A stretch of 64,000 nt of DNA from Orlajensenia stereocauli (GTDB lineage Bacteria > Actinomycetota > Actinomycetes > Actinomycetales > Microbacteriaceae), in assembly GCF_039548895.1 (NCBI RefSeq), contig NZ_JBCLVG010000001.1. One strand, given 5' to 3'. Below are positions 16,813 to 24,317 of this stretch, piece by piece. The first letter of the stretch is position 1. Each line of letters opens with the position of its first letter. The translations under genes and the position numbers were made by a program. The notes beneath the pieces are model-generated. The model worked only from the letters and a program-made list of their open reading frames with translations, had not been told where the DNA came from and searched no databases.

Positions 16813-17645
16813 GCTTGGCGGCAACACACGACTCGGCGGCGGCTCCCGAGCGTCCGGCGCGTCCGTCGTCGATCGCCGAGCTGCGCGCCGTCGCGCAACC
16901 GCCGGAGGTGCGCGGGCGCCGCAACGCCGAGCACTGGACGGCGTCGCTCTACCTGCGCGAGCTTTCTCCCTACCTCACCTGGATGCTGCTGAAGACGCGC
17001 ATCTCGGCCAACGGCGTGACCGGCCTGATGATCCTCGTCGGCTGGTCCACGGCCGCCGCTCTGCTCATCCCCGGCATCTGGGGTGCGCTTCTCGCGCTCA
17101 TTCTCGGCCAGCTGCAGATGCTCGTCGACTGCTGCGACGGAGAGGTGGCCCGCTGGCGCCGCACCTCGTCCCCGGCCGGGGTCTTCCTCGACAAGGTGGG
17201 GCACTACTCCACCGAGGCGCTCATTCCCATCGCACTCGGCATCCGTGCCGCCGCCTGGCCGTTCGACACTCCAGAGGACTACCTCTGGACCACCCTCGGC
17301 ACTCTGCTCGCGCTGCTCATCGTGCTGAACAAGGCGTTGAACGACATGGTGCACGTCGCCCGTGCGAACGCCGGACTCACCAAGCTCGCCGACACCCACG
17401 GTGAATCAGCACCGACCCACAGCCTCGTGGCCACCCTGCGTCGGGCCGCGCGTTTCGTGCCGTTCCACAGGCTGTACCACTCCGTCGAGCTCACGATGAT
17501 CGCTTTCGTCGCGGCCGTGATCGGCCTGTTCGTCGGCCAGCCCGAGGTCGATCGCATCCTCGTCGTTGTGCTCGTTCCGCTCGCCTTCCTCGCCCTGATC
17601 GGCCACTTCGTCGCGATCATGGCCTCCAAGCGTGTCCGTTCCTGA
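16809..17645 (+). CDS. CDP-alcohol phosphatidyltransferase family protein
   Basis: The 278-residue polytopic protein has the family motif D107-x2-D110-G-x2-A-R-x8-G-x3-D128-x3-H132. The last residue is normally Asp, the proposed catalytic base, but is His here. The family transfers phospho-alcohols from CDP-alcohols, for example to inositol, glycerol or sugar phosphate. Its position between two glycosyltransferases and near a LicC-like cytidylyltransferase points to a glycopolymer or lipid carrier, not housekeeping phospholipid. ATG 16809 overlaps the GT stop; the next GTG lies 14 nt inside this gene. Confidence 0.83.
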   Translation: MSLAATHDSAAAPERPARPSSIAELRAVAQPPEVRGRRNAEHWTASLYLRELSPYLTWMLLKTRISANGVTGLMILVGWSTAAALLIPGIWGALLALILGQLQMLVDCCDGEVARWRRTSSPAGVFLDKVGHYSTEALIPIALGIRAAAWPFDTPEDYLWTTLGTLLALLIVLNKALNDMVHVARANAGLTKLADTHGESAPTHSLVATLRRAARFVPFHRLYHSVELTMIAFVAAVIGLFVGQPEVDRILVVVLVPLAFLALIGHFVAIMASKRVRS

Positions 17646-18507
17646 TCCCACGGTCGGGGTTGTCGTGCTCACCCAGGGCACGCGTCCCGACGACTTGGCC
17701 CGCGGCATCCGTTCGCTCCTGGATCAGACCGGTGTGAGCCTCGACATCGTGTGCGTCGGCAACGGATGGGAGCCGACCGGGCTGCCCGCCGGAGTCGCCG
17801 GCCTCGCCCTGCCCGAGAACCTCGGCATCCCGGCAGGCCGCAATCGCGGCGTCGAGAAAGTGAGCGGTGAGTTCCTGTTCTTCCTCGACGACGATGCGAG
17901 CCTGCCCGATCGCGGGTTCCTCGCGACGGCGGTCGCGAAGCTGCGCGCCGATACCTCGATCGGGCTCATCCAGCCCCGCGTCGTCGACCCGAGCGGCACG
18001 ACCCCACCGAAGCGCTGGATCCCGCGCATCCGCAAGGGAGAGGCGGAGCACTCCAGCAACGTCTTCTCGGTCTGGGAGGGCGCCGTCATCCTGCCGCGTG
18101 CGGTCTTCGACGCCACGGGTGGCTGGGCCGAGCCCTTCTTCTACGCGCACGAGGGCATCGAACTCGCCTGGCGGGTCTGGGACCAGGGAAAGCGAACCTG
18201 GTACGCCGGCGACCTCGTGGCCAATCATCCGGTGATCACCCCCACGCGGCACAGCTACTACTACAGGCTCAACGCGAGGAACCGTGTGTGGCTGGCCCGG
18301 CGCAACCTTCCCGCCCTCTTCGTGCCGATCTACGTGGCGTCGTGGACCGGCGTGCAGCTGCTGCGTTCTGTGCGCAATCGCGACGGGCTCGGAGCCTGGT
18401 GGGGCGGTTGGCGTGAGGGGTGGAGGACTGATGCCGGTGAGCGTCGGCCGCTCCGCTGGCGCACAGTGTGGCGCATGACGCTGGCGGGGCGCCCGCCCGT
18501 CATCTGA
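17632..18507 (+). CDS. Glycosyltransferase family 2 (rhamnosyltransferase-like)
   Basis: The 291-residue protein has a GT-A fold without obvious membrane helices in the core: VVVLTQG near residues 10-16, LPENLGIPAGRNRGV, the donor/metal site FFLDDDASLP and an acceptor region FYAHEGIELAWR. This is the dTDP-rhamnosyl / galactofuranosyl type of GT2. A GTG start inside the previous gene gives a 14-nt overlap. It probably adds a sugar to the wall polymer made by this cluster. Confidence 0.82.
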   Translation: MSVPDPTVGVVVLTQGTRPDDLARGIRSLLDQTGVSLDIVCVGNGWEPTGLPAGVAGLALPENLGIPAGRNRGVEKVSGEFLFFLDDDASLPDRGFLATAVAKLRADTSIGLIQPRVVDPSGTTPPKRWIPRIRKGEAEHSSNVFSVWEGAVILPRAVFDATGGWAEPFFYAHEGIELAWRVWDQGKRTWYAGDLVANHPVITPTRHSYYYRLNARNRVWLARRNLPALFVPIYVASWTGVQLLRSVRNRDGLGAWWGGWREGWRTDAGERRPLRWRTVWRMTLAGRPPVI

Positions 18508-18562
18508 TCGGGGCGCAGATCCACGGACGGTCTGCGGGCGGCATCCGTCGTCGACCCCGATC
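18506..18562 (+). terminator. Possible terminator / hairpin after GT2
   Basis: The inverted arms GATCGGGG (18506-18513) and CCCCGATC (18555-18562) enclose a smaller CAGA..TCTG hairpin. It separates the GT2 stop from the promoter of the TagF-like gene. Confidence 0.4.
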
Positions 18563-18574
18563 ACAACCACCCCG

Positions 18575-18580
18575 TAGGCT
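18575..18580 (+). promoter_or_regulatory. -10 element TAGGCT for the TagF-like gene (leaderless)
   Basis: TAGGCT ends 6 nt before GTG 18587. It supports the GTG rather than the ATG at 18596. Confidence 0.5.
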
Positions 18581-18586
18581 GGAACC

Positions 18587-19876
18587 GTGGGTGTGATGAA
18601 GGACGCGAAGCTGGGCTTGCGCTATGTGAAGGGCGTCTTCGCCAACCGCCGCGCCCAGTCGGAGCTGCGCCAGAAGCTCGCGCTGAAGCCGCCACTCGAG
18701 CCGCACCGTTTCAAGGTCGCGGTCTACTTCGCCGACGGCAAGGTCAACCTGTACCAGATGCGGCAGTGGTACAAGCCGCTGGCTGAATTATCGAAGACCT
18801 GGCCCGTGCTCATCCTCAGCCGCGCCTCGGGGTCGGCGTCGATCCTGCTCGACGAGGCGCCGGTTCCCGTGGCTTATGTGCGCAAGGTCGCCGACCTCGA
18901 GCAGGTGATCGACGAGCAGGACCTGCACGTCATCTTCTACGTCAACCAGAACGCCAGGAACTTCCAGATGATGCGCTACGGGCGCCGCTGGCACGTTTTC
19001 ATCAACCACGGTGAGAGCGACAAGATGTACATGACCACGAACCAGTTCAAGGCGTACGACTACGCACTGGTCGCCGGCGACGCCGCCCTGTCCCGGCTGA
19101 ACAAGGTGCTGTGGGACTACGATTTCGCCAAGCGTGCGCTGCCCATCGGGCGCCCGCAGGCCGATCACTACTCGGGCGCCCTGCCCTACACTCCGGATGC
19201 CCGCGAGGTCGTGCTGTATGCGCCGACGTGGGAGGGTGACCGGGCCGCTGCAGCCTATGGATCCGTCGCGACCCACGGCGTAGCACTCGTGAGCGCCCTC
19301 CTCGCGAGCGGTCGGCATCGGGTGATCTATCGCCCGCATCCGCGTTCCGGAGTCGTCGACGACGCGTACCGCGCCGCGAACCGCGAGATCATCCGCATGA
19401 TCGCGCAGGCCAACGCCGCAGACCCGACGGCGCAGCATGTCTTCGACCAAGGAGCTGACCTCGGCTGGCAGCTCGCCGCTGCCGACGTCGCCGTCGTCGA
19501 CATCTCGGCCATGGTCTACGACCGTCTGGCCACCGGCAAGCCGCTCATGATCACGCGACCGGTGAACCCGGCCGCCGAGATCGACACCGGCGGATACCTG
19601 TCGGACTGCGAGTGGCTGACGGCGGCTGACGCCCCGGGCATCGTCGCGTTCGTCGATGAGCTGTCGCACGGTGACGACGCGCGCGAGAGGCTGCGCGTGT
19701 GGGTGGAGCGTTACTTCGGCGATGCGACGCCGGGGGCCGCCACGGCGCGGTTCCACGCGGCCGTGCAGCACCTCATGGACGAATGGGAGCGCAACGCCGC
19801 ACTGCACGCATCAGACGGCGACGTCGACGAGCACGATGTCGGCGAGGACGACGACCCGGGCATTCTCGGTCAGTAG
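18587..19876 (+). CDS. CDP-glycerol glycerophosphotransferase family (TagB/TagF-like)
   Basis: The 429-residue protein shows the Glyphos_transf signature: a GT-B-like fold with INHGESDK, VLYAPTWEGD, VIYRPHPRSG (the conserved RPHP) and ADVAVVDISAMVYDRLATGKPL. Such enzymes add polyol-phosphate units to wall teichoic acid at the inner membrane face. No membrane helices are seen and it is probably peripheral. The acidic tail (~405-429) is poorly conserved. It sits beside a TagGH-like exporter and is convergent with the next gene. Confidence 0.88.
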   Translation: MGVMKDAKLGLRYVKGVFANRRAQSELRQKLALKPPLEPHRFKVAVYFADGKVNLYQMRQWYKPLAELSKTWPVLILSRASGSASILLDEAPVPVAYVRKVADLEQVIDEQDLHVIFYVNQNARNFQMMRYGRRWHVFINHGESDKMYMTTNQFKAYDYALVAGDAALSRLNKVLWDYDFAKRALPIGRPQADHYSGALPYTPDAREVVLYAPTWEGDRAAAAYGSVATHGVALVSALLASGRHRVIYRPHPRSGVVDDAYRAANREIIRMIAQANAADPTAQHVFDQGADLGWQLAAADVAVVDISAMVYDRLATGKPLMITRPVNPAAEIDTGGYLSDCEWLTAADAPGIVAFVDELSHGDDARERLRVWVERYFGDATPGAATARFHAAVQHLMDEWERNAALHASDGDVDEHDVGEDDDPGILGQ

Positions 19877-19903
19877 GAGACGGGCGCTGAGCTGCGCGCC
19901 GTC

Positions 19904-20848
19904 TCAGCGCGCTTCGGAGTCCGGTTCGCCGAACAGGTCGTCGAGGGGGTCGGGCTCGAGAGCGGCCTCCGGTGCCGTCAGACTCCTACGGCGGGGGCGG
20001 ATGGCGCGCATCCGTCCGTTGATGACGTTGCTGGCGCGGGACACTCCGCCCTGCACTCCACCGAACGCGCGCGTGGCGATGTTTCCGCGCGAGTCGCCGA
20101 TCACGATGTCGTGGGGTTCCAGTTCACGGGGGAGCGTCTCCGGCGGCATCCCGAACGCCAACCGCGACGACTGCACGACGCGTCCCGACACGATGCGGTT
20201 GCCGACTCCACCGATGACGGCACCGATCCCGAACGGGATGGCCTTGGAGAAGACGCTGGCGCCGGCTCCGACCACGAACTTGCGCAGGAACATCGACTTG
20301 AGCTTGTCGGCCAGCGGCCCGACGAGGGCGCGCGGCAGGTTCGCCGTCACCAGCTCGCCCCAGTAGGCGCTGCGCACGGCACCGGCGCCGGACACCTGTC
20401 CGGCGAGCTGCCGCACCAGGTTCGAGCCCTCGGAGCCGAGCATCATCGTCATGATGAGGGCGCGTGCCCGATCGGGGTCGGCCACGGCGATGCCGTGCAC
20501 CTCGGCGACGGACTGCGCGTACAGAGCCGTGGCCTCGAGGAACCCCGCGGTCTCGACACCAGAGAGCGCAATCGTCATGCCCGTGCCGATGCCGGGGATG
20601 ACCGCGGTCGCGCCGACGGCTGCACCGCCGGTCGTGGTGGCGGCAATGTAGCGGCGCTCGAGGATGCGCACCAGCTGTGCGGGGGTCGCATCCGGGTTTC
20701 GTCGACGGATGCTGCGGATGTGCGCGAGCACAGCGGGGCGTTGCACGCCGAGCCCGAAATCGATGGTGCGCAGCAGGCGCGGCGGCAGCTCGCCGCCGAC
20801 GGGGGTACCGCCGGTGGAGGAGACGATGGGCTTCGGTGTGCGTGCCAT
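19904..20848 (-). CDS. Conserved hypothetical protein, EcsC-like
   Basis: The 314-residue protein has a central glycine-rich, membrane-associating stretch (GGAAVGATAVIPGIGTGM, ~75-92) and a second one (SKAIPFGIGAVIGGVGN, ~205-221). This pattern resembles EcsC/DUF697-type proteins but is not diagnostic. The C-terminal quarter is basic, then acidic. The start at 20848 has TAGGCT 8 nt upstream on the minus strand. No link to the surrounding wall-polymer genes is apparent. Confidence 0.6.
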   Translation of the reverse strand: MARTPKPIVSSTGGTPVGGELPPRLLRTIDFGLGVQRPAVLAHIRSIRRRNPDATPAQLVRILERRYIAATTTGGAAVGATAVIPGIGTGMTIALSGVETAGFLEATALYAQSVAEVHGIAVADPDRARALIMTMMLGSEGSNLVRQLAGQVSGAGAVRSAYWGELVTANLPRALVGPLADKLKSMFLRKFVVGAGASVFSKAIPFGIGAVIGGVGNRIVSGRVVQSSRLAFGMPPETLPRELEPHDIVIGDSRGNIATRAFGGVQGGVSRASNVINGRMRAIRPRRRSLTAPEAALEPDPLDDLFGEPDSEAR

Positions 20849-20856
20849 AGAGGACG

Positions 20857-20862
20857 AGCCTA
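20857..20862 (-). promoter_or_regulatory. -10 element TAGGCT of the EcsC-like gene
   Basis: Read on the minus strand, TAGGCT lies 8 nt before ATG 20848, giving a leaderless or near-leaderless transcript. Confidence 0.45.
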
Positions 20863-20980
20863 TTGCGAGAGGCTGAGGGATCCCCCTCCCTTGCGGATGG
20901 CCGCCCGATGTGGCACGCGGTGCCCGTCCTGGGCGGGGGTCGTCCCCAGCAGGCGGTCCGCGCCACCAGCCTCCTCGAAC

Positions 20981-20986
20981 TAGATT
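20981..20986 (+). promoter_or_regulatory. -10 element TAGATT of the TPR-like gene (leaderless)
   Basis: TAGATT ends 6 nt before ATG 20993. With the promoter at 20857 it makes a divergent promoter region. Confidence 0.45.
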
Positions 20987-20992
20987 CGAGGT

Positions 20993-21598
20993 ATGACGCA
21001 GCTCATCACCTGGGAATCCATCGAGGGCCTCGAGCGCCGAGCACCCCGTCTGGTCGCCACCCCTGACCAGCATCGCGCAGTCGCCGAGACCATCACGTCC
21101 TGGGCGACTGATGCCGCATCCTTCTACGTCGACGACGGCATCACGCGGGCGCACCTCCTCCTCGTGGGGGCAGAGCACCTCGAGATGGCGGGAGACCTCG
21201 ATGGGGCGCGTCGGCTGGCCGAGACCGCGGCAGCACATCCGACCGCCGAGCCGTTCGGGGCGTATCCGACGCTCATCTCCCTCGCCTTCGCGAGCGGCGA
21301 CACCGATCAGGCCGTGGCCCTCGCCGACGAGGTCAGGGCGGCGTCGGACGCCGGCCTGCACATCATCCTGATGATCGCCGAGACCTTCGAGTTGAACGGC
21401 GATTTGGCGAGGGCCGAACGCTGGAACACCATCGGTGCACGGCGGGCGTCGGCCGGGAGCCTGTCGCCCACCGAGCAGTACCTGACCTTCCTCGGCGGGC
21501 GCTTCCGGGCGCGACGCGATGCAGGCAAGCCCCTCGACGGCCTCGACGACGAGGCTCAGGAACTGCGCGCAGAGGCCGGGCTCGCCCCTCTGGTCTGA
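20993..21598 (+). CDS. TPR-like hypothetical protein
   Basis: The 201-residue, all-helical soluble protein has two recognisable TPR-like helix pairs (AEHLEMAGDLDGARRLAETAAA and ALADEVRAASDAG-type units, ~55-130). Its acidic, Ala-rich composition suits a cytoplasmic adaptor. No function can be assigned. It is transcribed convergently with the ABC exporter genes. Confidence 0.6.
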   Translation: MTQLITWESIEGLERRAPRLVATPDQHRAVAETITSWATDAASFYVDDGITRAHLLLVGAEHLEMAGDLDGARRLAETAAAHPTAEPFGAYPTLISLAFASGDTDQAVALADEVRAASDAGLHIILMIAETFELNGDLARAERWNTIGARRASAGSLSPTEQYLTFLGGRFRARRDAGKPLDGLDDEAQELRAEAGLAPLV

Positions 21599-21655
21599 CC
21601 GGCATCCGCGGCCCCAAGCGGCCGTGCGGGGCCGTACGGGCGATCCCGGCCGGGC

Positions 21656-22420
21656 TCAGGCCTTCGGGGGCTTGGTCACTCCGTAGTCGGCGTTGTAGGC
21701 GTCGAGCACGTCGCCGATGGGGCCGTCGAGCACGAGCTCGCCCTTGTCGAGGTAGAGGCCGCGCGTGCAGAACCGACGCAGGTCGCGCTCGTTGTGCGAG
21801 ACGAAGAAGAGCGTGCGTCCTCCGGCGAGCAGCTCCTCGATGCGGGCGTAGCACTTCTCGCGGAACGCCTTGTCGCCGACTGCGAGCACCTCGTCGACGA
21901 GGATGATCGGCTCCTCGAGACGCGAGATCACCGAGAAGGCGATGCGCACCTTCATGCCGCTCGAGAGGTGCTTGTACGGAGTGTCGAGGAAGTCGCCGAT
22001 GTCGGCGAAGTCGATGATGTCGTCGAATCGCTCGTCGATCATGCTGCGCGTCATGCCGTGCAGTCCGGCCGTGAGGTGGATGTTGTCGCGCACTGTCAGG
22101 TCGTCGACGAACCCGCCGGTGATCTCGATGAGCGGCGCGACGCCACCGTGCACGGTCACGCTGCCCTCATCGGGAAGCATCACCCCGGCCACGAGCTTCA
22201 GCAGGGTGGACTTGCCCTGGCCATTGCGTCCGACGACACCGATGGCCTCACCCTTGCGCACGTCGATCGACAGCCCGCGCAGCGCCCAGAACTCGCCAGG
22301 CCGGCTGCGACGGGCGCGTCCGGCGAAGAGATCCTTGAAGTTGCGCCGGCCGCGCTTGTTGCGACGGAATCGAACGCCGACTCCGCTCACACGGATGTCG
22401 ATCGCGCCGTCGTCGGTCAT
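21656..22420 (-). CDS. Polysaccharide/teichoic acid ABC exporter, ATP-binding subunit (TagH/Wzt-like)
   Basis: The 254-residue ABC ATPase has Walker A GRNGQGKST, signature LSSGM (the serine-glycine variant typical of Wzt/TagH), Walker B IILVDEVLAVGD and H-loop SHNE. The absence of the long C-terminal extension puts it nearer TagH/RfbE-type proteins with no substrate-binding domain. It powers export of lipid-linked wall polymer with the permease encoded just upstream on the same strand, whose stop overlaps this start. Confidence 0.9.
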   Translation of the reverse strand: MTDDGAIDIRVSGVGVRFRRNKRGRRNFKDLFAGRARRSRPGEFWALRGLSIDVRKGEAIGVVGRNGQGKSTLLKLVAGVMLPDEGSVTVHGGVAPLIEITGGFVDDLTVRDNIHLTAGLHGMTRSMIDERFDDIIDFADIGDFLDTPYKHLSSGMKVRIAFSVISRLEEPIILVDEVLAVGDKAFREKCYARIEELLAGGRTLFFVSHNERDLRRFCTRGLYLDKGELVLDGPIGDVLDAYNADYGVTKPPKA

Positions 22421-23226
22421 CAGATCTCCTTCAGCACGGCGCGCTCGAGGCGCCGGAACACTGTGATGCCCACGAGCAGGAGGGCCACGGACACGACCGC
22501 CGAGATGCCGACGTCGAACCAGTTGAGCTGCTCGGAGAAGAATGCGGCCCGATAGATGCCGAAGATGCCGGAGAGCGGGTTGAACGCGGCCCAGATCTGG
22601 AGCTGGTCGGGCAGATCCGTCGTCCCGTAGATGATCGGGGATGCGTAGAAGAGCAACCGCAACGTGAGCTTCACGGCCCGCTCGATGTCGCGGAAGAACA
22701 CCACCAGCGGCGCGACGATCAGGGAGACCCCGACCGTGAGTACGGCCTGCAACAGGATCGCGAGGGGGAAGAAGATCAGGTCGATGTTGACCGGAGCGCC
22801 CGAGAAGATCGCGAACACCGCGAGCACGGGCAGGGAGGCGAGGAACTCGATGCCCTTCGACAACACGATGCGGTTCACCCAGATGGTGCGGGGGATGGTC
22901 GTGGATCGGATGAGCTTCGACTCACGCAGGAAAGCCCGTGTGGAGTCGGACACGGTGCTGTTGAACCACATCCACGGCAGGAGCGCTGTGAGCAGGAAGA
23001 CGATGTAGGGCTCGTCGCCGACGGTGCGCTCGAAGATCACCGTGAACACGAACCAGTAGATGGCCGACATCAGGAGAGGATCGAGGATCGACCAGACGTA
23101 GCCGAGGGCCGACGTGGAGTACCGCACCCGCAGGTCGCGGCGGGTGAGCAGCCAGAGCGAGTGGCGGTAGCGCGAGAACGGGGTCCACTGGGGGCGCGAC
23201 TCGGCGTAGGAACTCACGCGCTCCAT
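22420..23226 (-). CDS. ABC-2 type polysaccharide exporter permease (TagG/Wzm-like)
   Basis: The 268-residue membrane protein has about six helices, with the N-terminal amphipathic TRRDLRVRYSTSALGYVWSI segment and a central LLTALLPWMWFNSTV. These match ABC2 polysaccharide exporters. It shares one nucleotide with the ATPase gene. Together the two subunits should flip the product of the TagF-like and GT2 enzymes to the outer face. Confidence 0.9.
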   Translation of the reverse strand: MERVSSYAESRPQWTPFSRYRHSLWLLTRRDLRVRYSTSALGYVWSILDPLLMSAIYWFVFTVIFERTVGDEPYIVFLLTALLPWMWFNSTVSDSTRAFLRESKLIRSTTIPRTIWVNRIVLSKGIEFLASLPVLAVFAIFSGAPVNIDLIFFPLAILLQAVLTVGVSLIVAPLVVFFRDIERAVKLTLRLLFYASPIIYGTTDLPDQLQIWAAFNPLSGIFGIYRAAFFSEQLNWFDVGISAVVSVALLLVGITVFRRLERAVLKEI

Positions 23227-23311
23227 CGTATGCGCCCGCGCGTCGTGCGCGGTTCACGCCGATCGGCACTGCGGAGCGCGGCATCCGGAGACGAAGGCGG
23301 GCCGAAACGAC

Positions 23312-23338
23312 GAAAGCAGGCCCGATGGGCCTGCTTTC
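23312..23338 (-). terminator. Terminator of the nucleotidyltransferase gene
   Basis: A perfect 12-bp stem with a 3-nt loop (GAAAGCAGGCCC / GGGCCTGCTTTC). On the minus strand it follows the nucleotidyltransferase stop by 33 nt and is trailed by T-rich sequence. Confidence 0.8.
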
Positions 23339-23371
23339 AGAGGTTTCAGCCGATGTGGCCTGTCGTGGCGA

Positions 23372-24064
23372 TCACACGAAGTGGTTCGCGCGCTCCAGAT
23401 CTTCGGCGAAGTCGATCTCGACGGCGTAGAGGTCCGTGATGTCGACGGGCTCGACCAGGATGCGCTCCTTCTCGATGGCGAGCTCGAGGCCACGCTCGAA
23501 GTAGTCCTGGTCGTTCACCTTGGTGAGGTGACGGATGAAGGTGGCCTTGTCGGCGCTCGAGATGTAGTTGATGCCCACGGCCTCGCCGAGTCCGCCCTTG
23601 ACGGTCTTGGAGAGCTCCTTGATGTAGCCCTCGGCGCTCATCGTGTACTTGACCTCCTCATCGGAGACCTTGGAGTGGTTCACGGTGACGAAGGACTGGT
23701 CGCGCGCGATCATCGCGGCGGCACGGTCGAGCACTGCGGGATCGAAGACGACGTCGCCGTTCATCCAGAGCACGCCACCGGCCTGCGACGCCTGGAGGGC
23801 TCGCAGCAGGCTCTTCGAGGTGTTGGTCTGGTCGTACTGCTCGTTGTAGACGAACGCAGCGTCGGGGAAGGCCTCGATGATGTGCTCGAGCTTGTAGCCG
23901 ACGACGATCGTGACCTTGGCGCTGCGGCCGAAGGCGTGCTCGATGTTGTCGAACTGCTGCTTCATGATGGTGCGTCCGTCGCTGAGCTCGGTCAGCGGCT
24001 TCGGCAGGGAACGGCCGAGACGGCTGCCCATGCCTGCTGCAAGAATGACGACCTGGGTGGTCAT
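23372..24064 (-). CDS. NTP-transferase, LicC-like sugar/alcohol-phosphate nucleotidyltransferase
   Basis: The 230-residue protein has the pyrophosphorylase loop LAAGMGSRLG (residues ~7-16), KP (residues ~20-21), and metal/nucleotide residues in WMNGDVVFD and ITDLYAVEIDFAED. It is shaped like phosphocholine and inositol-phosphate cytidylyltransferases. It could supply the CDP-alcohol used by the CDP-alcohol phosphotransferase or the TagF-like enzyme of this region, which is an inference. The start at ATG 24064 follows GAGGAG. Confidence 0.8.
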   Translation of the reverse strand: MTTQVVILAAGMGSRLGRSLPKPLTELSDGRTIMKQQFDNIEHAFGRSAKVTIVVGYKLEHIIEAFPDAAFVYNEQYDQTNTSKSLLRALQASQAGGVLWMNGDVVFDPAVLDRAAAMIARDQSFVTVNHSKVSDEEVKYTMSAEGYIKELSKTVKGGLGEAVGINYISSADKATFIRHLTKVNDQDYFERGLELAIEKERILVEPVDITDLYAVEIDFAEDLERANHFV

Positions 24065-24124
24065 AGTGATCTCCTCGATGGAATTCGGGTCGACCGTACG
24101 TTTCATGAACATCCTCCATCGGAC

Positions 24125-24183
24125 GTTCACCCACGGTTCACCCACACGTGTATGTGAAGACACGCCTTTATGCCCGGTTCACC
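24125..24183 (-). promoter_or_regulatory. GTTCACC repeats upstream of the nucleotidyltransferase
   Basis: GTTCACCC occurs at 24125 and 24136 (11 bp apart, one helical turn) and GTTCACC again at 24177, all 60-120 bp upstream of the nucleotidyltransferase start. Phased direct repeats like these suggest an OmpR-family operator; GTTCAC resembles the MtrA half-site of actinobacteria. Confidence 0.35.
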
Positions 24184-24305
24184 TTATCGTGCCGGGTCGG
24201 CCGGGGGCCAGACACGGGGGACGGCGTGCCTCGATTGTGACCTGCTGCTGAGGGTATTCACAGGGACGGACGCCATCTGCCGTTCGGCTGTCGCAGGGGA
24301 GTTGG

Positions 24306-24311
24306 TAGGTT
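24306..24311 (+). promoter_or_regulatory. -10 element TAGGTT of the ABC ATPase gene (leaderless)
   Basis: TAGGTT ends 6 nt before GTG 24318. It supports a start that includes the whole low-complexity N-terminus. Confidence 0.5.
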
Positions 24312-24317
24312 TGCTCC

